Below, piece after piece: positions 34,626-45,871 of a DNA stretch of 64,000 nucleotides. Source of the DNA: Saturnia japonica (Eukaryota; Arthropoda; Insecta; Lepidoptera; Saturniidae); NCBI GenBank assembly GCA_033032175.1, contig CM065325.1, positions 3,314,930-3,378,929 on the forward strand. Direction: 5' to 3'. Numbering within the stretch: position 1 is the first letter of the stretch; each line of letters begins with the position of its first letter. The notes below the pieces were generated by a model that worked only from the letters and a program-made list of their open reading frames with translations, ran no database searches and was not told the DNA's origin. The translations under genes were made by a program, and so were the position numbers.

Positions 34626-35959
34626 AAATCTTCTCTTTGTGTTTTATCTTTTGTGCTTTCTTTAGACTAAGCATGCTGAGTTCCGTGCCCCGCTAGCATG
34701 TAGTTATTTTACTTCTCGTTTATTTCTATCCGTCCGTATATCTATCCGTATGTCAAACATGGTTAAAGACACGTACTCATAAGTTTATTTTTCAATAGTA
34801 TGGGCATATTACTTTTGAAGACTTCTCTAAAGCTCCAATATTTATTCCATGTATTTTTACTCATCTCTCGACTTCAAATATGTTGTTGTTTCTGTTGAAT
34901 CCCATTTTCTTCTCCAAATAAATATATTGATTCACGTATTCTAACGCCTTATTATATTGTTATAGTTGACTTCGCATGGTTAGACATACCTTTAGTCTTC
35001 ATTATATTGTTTTCGAGACCTACTTGCAGGCTAGTTTTATGAAGAGATTTAATCATGTGTTATTGTTGACTAGCTGTTTCTGGATGTAAGGGATGTAATC
35101 TAGGATGTAAGGGGTATCAAATAACATTTCAAGACTTGAAATACAAGCCAAGCTCACTTACACATGGTGAACCCTGCTCAATAATGAACGAGGAAATAGC
35201 CATAGCGAAGTGGTGGGGTTATACAGTCCGACTGGATCACGACCACCAAACATATGGTAAAAAGGTCGACATAATGTTTCGATTATGCGCGTCCCGTTTC
35301 TGAATCATCGACCTGACAGTGACGACTGACAATGAATTGTTGATCACTCGGTGGTCACCACTGCTTTTGTATTATATTGTGGTTACCGTTAAACCCAGTT
35401 CCGTCACTTTGCCGTGCTACTATGAAATATAATATACGAGTACAAATTAGGGCAATAGTCGAACCCTTCAGGACACAAGTAAAGCGATATTGGCAGTGCC
35501 CTAATTGGAACAATAAATAGAGTAGGAGTAGGAGTTGGAGTAGATTTATTACTGTAGCAATTCCTATAGGAAACCGCGATAACACCACATAAAACAAGAC
35601 TATATCTAGATAAACAGCGGACACTCAGGAACATTGATTTAATATTTCTAATAACAAATATCCGAACAAACCAAAGCCATGTGTCAAAATAATAGCCTAA
35701 CTTATGCCGTTAAATACGTTGTAACCAACTAAAGACATTCAACTAAATTGCTTGTAATGTTATAGCAGATTTTAGTCATTAACAGATACCAAATATTTGA
35801 TTTCTTAGATACGCGTAGTATTTTGTTATGGTAATAATAAATTGAATTTTTATATCACAAAGTAACATGATATCTTATTTTTATTTAATGGGAATGTGTG
35901 TTTATATACTATTCTGTTAATGTAACGTAGATACAATATTTTTCTATAATTCAAAATTC
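34626..35959. other. AT-rich, mostly unassigned
   Basis: A degenerate repeat at 35160-35260 ('aaccctgctcaataatgaac') is shared with 17060-17210 and 53590-53690. The two overlapping minus ORFs at 35355-35634 are hydrophobic with a CTCC-type simple repeat and no motif. Confidence 0.35.
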
Positions 35960-36110
35960 AAATAACGCACTAACAAAATGGTGGCTCCTTTTTTAAAACT
36001 GTTGATGGAGTTTTTATGGCAACACAAAATGCATGTTTCTAGTTATTATTTAATAAACACTTCACTTATGCACAATAACCAAACTACACGTAAAAACAAA
36101 CAATATTAAA
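35960..36110 (+). mobile_element. H3 Helitron-like fragment
   Basis: Its reverse complement (GTAGTTTGGTTATTGTGCAT, AAACATGCATTTTGTGTTGC) matches plus-strand text at 40400-40470 and inside 41935-42419, so this copy is in the opposite orientation. Confidence 0.45.
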
Positions 36111-36312
36111 TAATATAGGAAAAATTAATATGTTTATTGATTTTTTTAAATGCGTGAGTGTCGTGGAATACTAGGTTAGAACGAATTTCGTAGCCTTGGA
36201 CCAGTAAGCGCGCACCTATTGGGCACAGCCAATAGCATACGCGCTATGAATAACCGTCTACATCTAAACTATAGAAAGGGTCGTGATGGAAAATACTTAA
36301 CACTTTTTTCGC
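36111..36312. other. Short repeat fragment and unassigned sequence
   Basis: 'gtgtcgtggaatactaggttagaacgaa' (about 36157) is a diverged form of the sequence at 49985-50020. Confidence 0.35.
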
Positions 36313-36628
36313 CTAGGAACAAACATGGTATTAATCCTTATCGAAATAAATACGTTATTCGTCACAAGTATTTAATTTTGCACAAAATTGCCTTTACATC
36401 ATTTGATTTCAATAAATATCTTAAGAGATATCACAGTTTTGAAATAGCTCCGCAGAAAAATAATGATCAAGTACCGCGCGTGCATTTTAGCGAAATGATA
36501 TGGCAGGCGGGCGGCATCTATAAATTGTATTGTACCTACGACAATTGTTATTTGTCTCTGCGCACGTCCCAGTTTCTCTAACTACCTTTCTCTTATGTGA
36601 CGCTGATGAAGTTGCACGGGTAATCTAG
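36313..36628 (+). mobile_element. Helitron-like element H1, 5'-truncated
   Basis: It matches the second half of H1 (CATGGTATTAATCCTTATCG ... GTACCGCGCGTGCATTTTAG) and ends GTTGCACGGGTAATCTAG|T. The 5' terminus is missing. The ORF at 36219-36581 is mostly this repeat. Confidence 0.65.
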
Positions 36629-37844
36629 TAAGTAGATATAACTAGACCTAATTAAACTATCATACTGCGTAGTATGTACTCGTACGTTTAATGAACACAA
36701 TAAATATCACATTTTGTCATTACAGACGAAATGACTTAAAAAGCACATATCATTCATATTTTTAGATGTGAGCACAATAAAAGACTTAAGATGTACTTAG
36801 TCATTACACATAATTTGATTTCAATTACAGTTTATAAATATTTATATTTGAAGATTAAAAATACATACAGAGATGCGAAAAATATTACCGTTAGTATGCA
36901 ACCCGACAGAAAACAAAAGCGAATCTACTGTAGCATAATTCATCGCCGAACCTTTATATTAAAATTAAATTTAAAACTCTTTAATTCTTTACAGACTTTC
37001 CCACTTGTAATAAATTATAAATAAAAATCGTTACTGGAATTCCCGAAACGAATCCCTCGTGTACCACATATGCACGTCCGTAAAGCAGAGCCTATTCACT
37101 ATTCTTAAATTAACTGCGGGCGCGTGGTTTGCCTGCTTGATTTTAAATGCAACCTGATTCCGGACTGTACCGTAATCAGATTACGAAATGCTATATATCG
37201 CAAAAGATTTCACTGTTCATATTTTTTTGTTAGGTATATAAAACTTATTTTTAATGTTTATAGCATCACAAATTTCTGCACAATTATGTGTGTTGGGTCT
37301 TTAAAGGCAGTATGGGCTAATCCCGATAAGTGACGTGCCAAGAGCCATCTTACGAATGCTAAAAGAGACATAATATTATAATACTAACTCTTTTCCCACG
37401 AATTCACTTTTTTTACTTTCTAACTGTATTCCTTAATATCAACTTTCATAGATCTCTCTTCATAAGTGACAGATTTTCATATAAACTTTCATCCCCTTTT
37501 TACCACTTTAAGGATTGAATTTCCACAAATCCTTCCTTAGTGCTAATCTACAGTATAAAAGGAATCCGCATGCAAATTTTCACGGTCCTAGCCACAGTAG
37601 TATGGGCTGTGCGTTGATATTTCAGTCGATTAGTTACCCTTTAATTCAGAGCCTTTAATCAGACAAAATTTACAATAGACATTAAGACTACAATATAACT
37701 CTAACTTAATCGACATCTACAACTGTTCCCTTTATATTATCTCTATTTCCATTCCTCCAGTCCTTTGCATTTCAAAGGAGTCCTATTATAGCCGTCCACA
37801 AGTATAAAAATAATCGCGCGCGCAGATTATTTATAAAATACACT
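36629..37844. other. AT-rich, nothing recognised
   Basis: No gene; ORFs at 36791-37024 and 37124-37333 show no motif. Confidence 0.45.
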
Positions 37845-38020
37845 CTTTTTTCGATCTGATTTTGCTGTTATCCTTAAGGCCCCTTAAGCCTTAAATGGCA
37901 TTTACAATCTTCATCGGGTTTGGGGGCGAGCGCTAAAGGCACTCATCCGCGAAAGCAGGGCAACAAGTTCAAGGGTGTCAAAGTGGCCAAACCTCGGCTC
38001 GATCTGTTGCCTTAGTTGCA
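37845..38020 (-). mobile_element. S2 retroelement, long form
   Basis: Oligo(T), then a diverged S2 body (GCTGTTATCCTTAAGGCCCC, GGTTTGGGGGCGAGCGCTAA) extending into CGCGAAAGCAGGGCAACAAG and CAAAGTGGCCAAACCTCGGC. Followed by a TA microsatellite at 38072-38098. Confidence 0.65.
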
Positions 38021-38064
38021 ATTAAGTCGGGAACTGACTAACTCCCTATCAATCATAAATTTTA

Positions 38065-38098
<34 letters not shown>

Positions 38099-38773
38099 CT
38101 GCCTTCTGGAAGGAAGGGAGAAACATGCGTAATTAATAAAATCCGTAATCATAATGTAATCGTAATGCGTTATTACTCTCATATCAAAGAAAGTAACAAA
38201 TTGTTTTGTAAATGATTTGAAGAACGTACATTCCTACAACTATAATTAAAAGAACAGCTATGGAACTTGTTACCCGTCAGATCTCCTCAGTTCTTTTATC
38301 GGTGACAACGACTACTCCGAACGTCGCGTCGTATCTGTACCGAACTTGGCCTCTTTTTCACATTTATGTTTTTGTTGGGTTAAAGTTACGTAGTTATTCA
38401 AAATGGACCTCAAATTATAAACTCCACACACTTAGCTTAGAATTGCTTATAAGGACCACCTTAGTCATACATTTTTTAGGCCCACTTATAGGAGTGATCT
38501 AATGCTATTTTTTCTTGGTGTTTTTTATAACTCACAATATGTCAAACAAATTAATGCAAATAAAGAAATCCACAAATAGTTTTTATATCAATGTCCGTTC
38601 AATTTCGATATCTGAATCCACTTCAATGAATCGAAGCTAATGAAACAACGAACTTGGCAACAAATTTTACCTAAAGTATACATCGCAAAAACATGCCCAA
38701 GATAAAAAAAACATTAACGATAAGCATTACGTTGTACGCGTATATGTACTTATTGTTATCTATACATATAAAA
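38021..38773. other. AT-rich, with (TA)n at 38072-38098
   Basis: No gene. The ORF at 38260-38502 has no recognised motif. Confidence 0.4.
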
Positions 38774-38868
38774 TGCTGTTGCCCGTGTTGGGGAAGCTCC
38801 TGGAAAAGTTCTTGGCTCGACGCTTGCGCTGGCATCTACTGTCCAAACTCAGCGTGCGGCTTAATCCA
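38774..38868 (+). pseudogene. R1-clade reverse transcriptase fragment
   Basis: The frame reads LLPVLGKLLEKFLARRLRWH LLSKLSVR (given in two parts), the fingers segment of an R1-clade LINE reverse transcriptase. About 31 codons only, GC-rich against an AT-rich background. It is cut at both sides. The ORF at 38693-38878 reads this DNA in another frame. Confidence 0.65.
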
Positions 38869-39206
38869 TATATTATGATATTTTATGATAAAATATGATT
38901 TTTTTTTACAGGAAGTACGGCCTAAGAGTTTAAGTGATATTGGGATAACATTGTACGAATTTTTGCTTACACGCGTTCGGGACCCCCGTAGCCCGGGCGC
39001 CCCGTATCATTGATACGGCTGATATGGCGGTAGCTACGCCCCTGGACCTCATTTGAAGGTTTCTAAGCTTTAAGAGGTTATGCACTATTATTAGGACACG
39101 GCCTCATAGGGACGTAGAGTTCGAAATTTGAAATGGTGAGGACTAGAACATTTCGGTTATAAATTATACGAATCATTCCATAATTTAAAAAAAAAAACAT
39201 GTAAAA
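38869..39206. other. Unassigned, with a GC-rich patch
   Basis: Positions 38975-39055 (CCCCCGTAGCCCGGGCGCCC, GGCGGTAGCTACGCCCCTGG) resemble the tail that follows T1 copies but are not a close match. Confidence 0.35.
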
Positions 39207-39972
39207 TCTATACTAATACTAACAATATAATAAAGCGGAAAAGTTTTTTGTTTGTTTGTGTAAACACGCTAATCTATGGAACTACCAGTCGGATTCAAAA
39301 AATTCCTTTTTTATATGATAGCCAGACTCACGAGGAATAGTACAGGTTATATAATATTAGGCTACAGTTTCATGCTAGCCTTAAATATTAATTTTTGTTA
39401 CGTAAGTCGGGTGTCGAAACTGCTTTAGCTGGCTTAATAGTTAATGATACCTCAATACAATGTTCTACAAAAATATTGGCCAATTTTTTATATAAAAAGA
39501 TTCAGTGATAACATATATCTATCTCTTATACATGAGCCACTATAAGGTATTTTGCAATAAATATTTTTTTGTTGAAGATTAAAAATTAATTCATGAGCAT
39601 TATTTTTAAGCATGGCATAGTAATTAATCCTTACGAACAAAAGTTACTTTATCATAAAGACAATTTATAATCTTCGTCTTTTACAGCATTTTATTTAGAC
39701 GCATATTTTGAGAGATAATACAAAATTAAAATAATATAAAATTAAAATAATTCAACACTCGACTCGAATCTATCTCTATGTTAATAGACATAGAACCGAG
39801 CCGAGTGTTAAATTATTTTAATTTTAGTTAGCGGCGCAAACGAGGCGTGCGATGCCGCGAAATGACCATCTGGCCCGCCCGATAAAAAAATTGTCTTTAT
39901 GGAAGTATTATAAATCATCAATCAGTGATTTCTTCTCAATTATATGCGGGTGAAACCGCGGGGCACATCTAG
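39207..39972 (+). mobile_element. Helitron-like element H2, full length
   Basis: It starts A|TCTATACTAATACTAACAAT then ATAATAAAGCGG. It ends in a GC hairpin-capable stretch, GCGGGTGAAACCGCGGGGC, then ACATCTAG|T. Length 766 bp. It contains a strong inverted repeat at 39738-39826. No coding frame. Confidence 0.7.
39738..39826. repeat. Long inverted repeat inside H2
   Basis: AATTAAAATAATTCAACACTCGACTCG at 39740-39766 is mirrored by CGAGCCGAGTGTTAAATTATTTTAATT at 39797-39823 (given for the arms; two mismatches). The spacer can also fold (TCTATG ... CATAGA). It could form a cruciform or hairpin of about 29 bp. Confidence 0.7.
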
Positions 39973-40327
39973 TCTATATACATAATCCAGAATTCAGTAA
40001 GTACTTGTAATTTATAGCTAATGTATCACATAATAAAACGCAATAGGCTATTTATATAAATTGGCATTGTGACTTGGTATAAATTTGGACGTCATCATAT
40101 ATTATGCCTGAAGCAGACCAAAACGTAATTGTGCGAAACTTCGATGAATTTATTTAATTTAAAATGTTGGTACAGTTTTGATTAGTTTGTATATGTTGTA
40201 TTCTCCAAAATTATAATTCTAATACGTAAGAAAAAATATTACCATGATATAAAAAAGAGTGTGGGTGCAAAAACAATAAAAGTATCTTGGCATTTTTGGC
40301 GGGATATTGATGAGTCAAACGGTGGTT
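39973..40327. other. AT-rich, nothing recognised
   Basis: No signal seen. Confidence 0.4.
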
Positions 40328-40640
40328 TTTATTTTAATTCATAAATTTATTTTATTTGGCTCTATATTATGTAATTTTGACGGCATTTTACGTGATGTAG
40401 TTTGGTTATTGTGCGCAAATGAAGAAGATAATAAATAATATCTGAACATACATTTTAAGTTGGCACAAAAACTCCCCAGAGAGTTTTAAGCAAGAGAACT
40501 ATCATCATCTTGTTAGGCTAAGCTTGAAGATTAGAAGTATAATAAGAAAAAAATTACCTGCAAATGAAGTTGACAGAATGTGGATGAACACAGTTGCCAT
40601 TAAATGAGAAGAAAAGGAAATATACCTGGAAGGTTCGAGG
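40328..40640 (-). mobile_element. H3 Helitron-like fragment
   Basis: Shares CTATATTATGTAATTTTGAC, GTAGTTTGGTTATTGTGC and CACAGTTGCCATTAAATGAG phrases with 41935-42419, 42640-42775 and 43095-43180. Confidence 0.5.
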
Positions 40641-41020
40641 AGGTTGGTTTATTAATATTCTCGAATCGTAATAATGCATAAATCAACAAAAAGTTTAATA
40701 AAGTAATTAAGTAGATAGAACAAACAAACTAATAATAGCATTGAAAATTGACAAACAAGCCCACCAATAGGTTCTTCTCGTACTTTCTATTAAAGGGACT
40801 GCAGTTCGGCCACAAACATTTCATTTCTTATTGATGTGAATAAGAAGCGACTACTGAAAGCGATCTACGTGGAATCTCTAAAGAGTATTGTAGAAAGGTG
40901 TATGTACTACAAGAGTGTATAAGTGTTTAGTCTATACTGTATTCGTGTGAGAAAATAAATTCTTTCAACGCAATACACGACATTTTAAGTTACCCATGAG
41001 CGTAACAATATCTCTTCTAG
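40641..41020. other. AT-rich, nothing recognised
   Basis: No signal seen. Confidence 0.4.
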
Positions 41021-41245
41021 AAAATAAAAGTCTATATAGTTTCTGAATTTCCATTATCTGATATTTTAGAAACTAATATTGTTGATTCTCAACTAATTGA
41101 TGATAAAAACGGACATATATTTTATCTCGGGGACACTGAAATTATTGTTCACTTGCAATCACTCACCAACTACTTGGCAACTTACCGCAAAGAACTAAAA
41201 ACAATTCTGTACAATATAGACGCGAAACTTACACTTATGAGATAA
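41021..41245 (+). other. Orphan coding-like ORF (no ATG)
   Basis: An open frame of 74 codons ends at TAA 41243-41245 and has protein-like composition: SEFPLSDILETNIVDSQLID, NGHIFYLGDTEIIVHLQSLT, NYLATYRKELKTILYNIDAK. A splice-acceptor-like TATTTTAG ends at 41069. No family recognised. It could be an exon of an unknown gene or a captured fragment, since H3 Helitron-like copies lie on both sides. Confidence 0.3.
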
Positions 41246-41593
41246 TGCTTATCCCACAATGAAAATTGACACTAAAGTATTACTATATTGTAAAAAAATA
41301 ATTAAATATATTATTACAGTCATATCCTTAATCAAAATTTGTCTCCAACAAGACCTTCATCTGATAATCTAATTAATTGAATGGAACGCAGACTATTTTC
41401 AGTGGAAGAGTCAATATAATAAACTCAATAAACAAAAGTGAATCATAGGTACTTGTCGAAACTAATTTATTCTCGCTTAATACACGAAGGGCGAGATTCG
41501 TGAAGAGAATCAGAAATCTTATTACGTCGTTGTCATTGTTATACCCGTTATCTGTAAACGAGAGATACATTCTTTATAAATAGTAAAACCAAA

Positions 41594-41848
41594 TTGCGGT
41601 CGACTATTCGCATTTCGCAACTCCGTAACTCCGTAGGTATACATACTGAAAGACATAAAGTTCGTAACCTTCGTAAACACATACTTAATTCTAGAACGCC
41701 TCTTAATGTCAGTAAAATCGTTGAGAATGTCACCCCTGATGGTAACTATGAAGAAGTTAAATTTGTAAGAGGCTCGAATGTTGCCGCATTTAAGTTAATA
41801 CCAATTCTAAGCCACGAAGGCCACGATAAATGGAAGAACTTAGTTTAA
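41594..41848 (+). other. Orphan 84-codon ORF
   Basis: ATG to TAA. It contains VGIHTERHKVRNLRKHILNS, VENVTPDGNYEEVKFVRGSN and VAAFKLIPILSHEGHDKWKN, which look like protein sequence rather than AT-driven noise. No family recognised. Same strand and about 350 bp downstream of the ORF at 41021-41245, so both may derive from one gene. Confidence 0.3.
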
Positions 41849-41934
41849 GGCAAAGTTAATTAATTATAATAGCAACGATACGACACAACGAATAAACTCT
41901 ACAATTTTGTACTATAAATACTCTTATATTTTGA

Positions 41935-42419
41935 CTAGCTATGCCCGCGGCTCAGCTCGCGTGGACTACACAATTATTGTTTATGAAGATATCGTGATAA
42001 TCTATTTTTTATATAAGGACCCAGTACCTAAGGAGTAAATGTGTGATTTTTATTTTTTATTCATTAACTTAAGTATTTTGACCCTATATTATGTAATATT
42101 AGTGACATTTTTGCGTAATATAGTTTGGTTGTTGTGCATAAGTGAAGTGGATTATAAATATAAAGCAGAAAACATGCATTTTGGGATGTCACAAATACTC
42201 CCAAGATAGTTCAGACAAGAGAGTCACTATCTTATCAGAAGATTCCACTGTGTAATTGGAAAATCTTACGAAGGCTTAAAAACACATGCAAGCGTTTTGC
42301 GGCGCCAAAACAAGAAGAAGAAGAAGCAGTGAAATAAAAACAAATTTATCAAAATCTATCCAGTAGTTTTTGCGTCTTACGCACACAATGGCAAATCTTA
42401 ATCATTTTATTTATATAGA
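41935..42419 (-). mobile_element. Helitron-like element H3, full length
   Basis: Minus orientation. The 3' end is at 41935 (A|CTAGCTATGCCCGCGGCTCAGC in plus reading). The 5' end is at 42419 (minus strand A|TCTATATAAATAAAATGATT). Length 485 bp. No coding frame. Confidence 0.65.
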
Positions 42420-42639
42420 TTTTTAATTTAAGGGGTTTAAAATAAGATCGCAGATACTCAAACAACGTTCATCTCGATTCATATACGTACTGAATAACAA
42501 ACGAGATGCAGTTTTTGGCGGAATCTTGAACTGTCACGTGGTGATTTTATTTGATTTCTTCTTCTTCTTCCTAACTTGGCAACCGTTCCTCTTTAATGAA
42601 GACCATTACTGCCATTATCGAGTGAATTAAAGTGTCATG
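42420..42639. other. Unassigned
   Basis: A short CTTCTTCTTC run at 42557; otherwise nothing. Confidence 0.35.
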
Positions 42640-42775
42640 TGTTATCTTTATTTGATTTCATAATCTTTTGTTATTTGGGCCTATATTATGCCAATTTTGG
42701 CGGCATTCTACGTGGTGTAGTGTAGTTATTGTGTACAAGCGAAGGAGATTATTGTTATAATTTATTGATGTAAAC
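42640..42775 (-). mobile_element. H3 Helitron-like fragment
   Basis: Carries CTATATTATGCCAATTTTGG, CATTCTACGTGGTGTAG and TTATTGTGTACAAGCGAAGG, parallel to 40330-40430. Confidence 0.5.
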
Positions 42776-42804
42776 CTGGCTTTTCTTGTGTTCACTACTT
42801 TCAT

Positions 42805-43068
42805 TTGGTTCAATTAATTCAACATTCATATTTAACTATACTTTTATATTTCACAAACTTTAGGTACACATTACAATCATCAGACATTTTTTCTGTACAG
42901 GTAAGAGTTGCCAGGGATGCAAAACACAAAATTACATTATTCAGTGCTTCAAGTATAAAATCAAATAATTCAACTATTATAAATAGTAACTACGAATATC
43001 TATTTCAATTCGCCACAAAAACTTCTTGGACTGTTTTAGCAATGGAACCGGCGCGGGCGTCGCGTTAG
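42805..43068 (+). other. Orphan ORF with exon-like 3' half
   Basis: The part after a TTTTTTCTGTACAG acceptor-like site (about 42900) reads VRVARDAKHKITLFSASS, NYEYLFQFATKTSWTVLAME, PARASR, then TAG. No family recognised. An H3 fragment (about 43095-43180) follows immediately. Confidence 0.25.
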
Positions 43069-44574
43069 AGCTATAATTGAAGATTTACAAGAATAAGTAG
43101 AAAAATATTTTATTCACTTGACATCGGTAGAATTTTGGATGACTAACTAACTCAGTTGCCATTCAATAAAAAGAAGAAGAACAAATACGCTGTGGCTATA
43201 ATGGTGTAGTAGATAACTCCTTCAAGTTCCACCGAATATTTTTTTTAAGTAAATTTTTCAATGATATAATATTAAATACTAAACTTACGCGTGCACACAA
43301 ATACACACACACGCAGAAGCGCGCGCGCACGGTAAACACACACATTTTCTTAGTTCTTTCTGTTTTAATTATTTCTTCTTTTCTTTTTCTATAACTTTGT
43401 CTTATTTTAATGTTAGATATCAATTAGTATATGAATCGCTGTCGAATGTCGCATACTTTATACTATTACTGTCCTCAACATAATTATTTATGTGTCAATA
43501 AATATTTTAAATAAATAAATATTCTATTCTAAAGTATTTGTATTACTAAATATTTTTATATTTTAATTTAATTGCCTTCAAATAATATTTCAGATACGCA
43601 AACGTCCCCTTTCCTTGATTCAAGTCCTAAACAACAAATTCGATATGGTTGTAATGGGGATGTCGATCCTTCGTGTTCCCTGGATTATTTTTTTCTCAAT
43701 CCTAGAGGATTATTACACGTATAAATAAGTTTGTCATTTCACGACAGTCATGCCAGTATTTATGTAATGATGTGGTTGAAAATGGTAACTACTAAGTCTT
43801 GAAACAATCTTAGTTTTCAAGTGCCGTTTTTAGAACACATCTTCAGGTGTTTGGTTAATGGCAACAGATTTACAACTTAAGAGACCACCGTCTTTAAGCC
43901 TTAATATACTAACCAGTCGATCATATAAAATGTTCTATAACCAAGTAACGGTCGGATCATAATGAATTTCTTCACCGAAAGCTTAGGATGTGGGATTCGT
44001 AGACACGTCGATCGGCGCACTCTGATGGCGACTTAATGGTGACTTGCTTCAAATCACCACTGTTGAAGATAGTTCCGAAATTCCAGTTTATACCTAGTTA
44101 TCTTAAGGTCTTATTTAACACGTCAAGTATTTTCAGAACAGCAGTTTTTTATGGTAATTGCCGATAAAACTAGTTTTGTTGTACAGTCATGTTATCAAAG
44201 AATTTAAAAAATCTGTATTGACAGTTTCTGCTGCAACCTATCACAAAATAAAATAATTTATTCACACCTGGAAGAGTGTTTATCTTTTTTTTTTTATTGC
44301 TTTAGGCTTGCTCTATGCCGGGTAGAAAGCCAATTTGCTAAAGCGGAACCGGAACAAAACCAATTCCATGTTTAATTGACCCTAGCTGGCATGGACTGCT
44401 TGATATAATAAAAGGTAAAAATGTGAAGGATTATTTTTTTACCCTTGTCTCTGGAAAGATAATTATATTTTGACATACAACGCCGAGCTCGATTTATAAA
44501 TCGTCTCATTGTCGACCTCTAACAGTTACCTATCACTTCTGGTTTGACAATTACAATTTTTGATATTCGGGTTA
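43069..44574. other. Mostly AT-rich; H3 trace and CA/CG simple repeats
   Basis: 43095-43180 is an H3-like fragment. 43295-43345 has alternating CA/CG runs (ACACACACACGCAG, GCGCGCGCGCAC). 43795-43900 contains a weak S1 body trace (GTGTTTGGTTAATGGCAACA). Otherwise nothing recognised. Confidence 0.4.
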
Positions 44575-44758
44575 ATTTTTTTTTTAGAACTGACTACACT
44601 GTTTGCCTGAGAGGCTCTATCCAAAAACAGAACCGCAGATGGCTTTTACAGCTTTACCGGGCTTGGGGGTGAGCGCTTAAGGCACTCAGCCGCGAAAGCG
44701 TGGGCAACAAGCGCGCAGGGGTGCCAAAGTGGCCGGACGTCAGCTTAAGTTGTTGCCA
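44575..44758 (-). mobile_element. S2 retroelement, long form
   Basis: Oligo(T) 44575-44585, then AGAACTGACTACACTGTTTG, CTTTTACAGCTTTACCGGGC, GAGCGCTTAAGGCACTCAGC, CGCGAAAGCGTGGGCAACAA and CCAAAGTGGCCGGACG. This is the best-preserved long-form copy in the window. The minus-strand ORF at 44654-44905 crosses it and is not a gene. Confidence 0.7.
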
Positions 44759-44891
44759 CTTGGATTCATTCATATGTTTATGACATATGAATGTTAAGAT
44801 TAGTAATAAATATATCAAAGGTAGTTTTAAAGTTGAACCAGTGACAAAGAAGTTGAGCAATAATAGGTGATTACCATGGTATGAACATGTA

Positions 44892-45130
44892 ATCATCATC
44901 ATCATATCAGCCGAAAGAAGTCTACTGCTTTAAGTAGGCCTTCCTCAAAAATCGCCACTACGGCCGGTTTTTTATTCCCCGAATTCTGTGACTTCCAGCA
45001 ACCTATAATAAGGTCGTTGGTTCACCTAGTGGCGGTTTTGCCTACGCTGCATCTTCCGGTACGTGGCCGTCACTCGAGAACTCTTTGGCCTCATCGGCTA
45101 TCCGTTCTACGAGTTACATGCCTCGCCCCA
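44892..45130 (-). pseudogene. RTE-type LINE 3' end
   Basis: It begins in plus reading with the (ATC)n terminus ATCATCATCATCATATCAGC typical of RTE 3' ends. It continues with AAGTAGGCCTTCCTCAAAAA, GTCGTTGGTTCACCTAGTGG, CATCTTCCGGTACGTGGCCG and CCGTTCTACGAGTTACATGC. On the minus strand this is the decayed C-terminal coding tail of the RTE ORF, as at 31112-31372. Confidence 0.75.
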
Positions 45131-45149
45131 TGTCATGAAGAGAGATCAA

Positions 45150-45335
45150 TGTCATATAGTTAGAAGAATGTTCAGTATAAAAATGGATGGATATAGCAGT
45201 AGCAAAAGACCGAAGGAAGTATGTATGGATTATGTGAGGAATTATATTCGTATAAAGGTATGAATACTGATGAAACAGTTCATACAGAAGAATGTAAAAA
45301 GAAAACTTGTACCGACGATCAACGTAAAAGAATTA
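45150..45335 (+). pseudogene. Second LINE C-terminal tail
   Basis: The plus frame reads RRMFSIKMDGYSSSKRPKEV, CMDYVRNYIRIKV, then decayed KKKT-like coding. It fits the C-terminal phrase '.M..DGYRGRGRPKKRWMDCV..DMR.KG' known from insect LINEs of a different clade. It abuts the RTE tail above in opposite orientation, so the ORF at 45063-45263 is a chimera of two repeats. Confidence 0.55.
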
Positions 45336-45825
45336 GATGTGAATTCTTCTATAATTTTGGTATCAAATAATTCGGAATCAAAAGTAACATTTTCCCTATG
45401 CTTTAACATTTAATAATCTCTATCTTTATTTCTTTCTACAGACGCTAATAAAAAATTCAGGTTAATTTTATAAATCCTATATTCAGGCTATTCTATTTAA
45501 TACCGCTGTTTTACAGCACCCATTTAATTCTAATTAGAAGATATAAAATAGACTACTTATACACGGACGACCTAAAAGCGCTAGAATTGCGTCATAGGAG
45601 AGCTAATGAAAGTTAATAGCACACCGCAATACGTACGTAATTAAAATATAATACGACAATAATAGTTTTCTTATCAAAACGTTAAACAAGAAAGAGTTAT
45701 AAGAAATCAATTACGAGAAAAATAATTAGAAATCTTGTCAATTTGTACTTATGTTTAAAGTATATAATATATACTTATATATATACAACTACTATACTTA
45801 CTACTTACTTACTTTGTATATATAT

Positions 45826-45871
<46 letters not shown>

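Noticed and set aside
41594..43068. Relationship of the orphan ORFs to a viral or known insect gene
   Set aside because: I considered several families by eye and none matched well enough to name, so they are left unclassified.
45063..45263. 66-codon ORF
   Set aside because: It spans two LINE tails in opposite orientation; only the second part is a true LINE frame.
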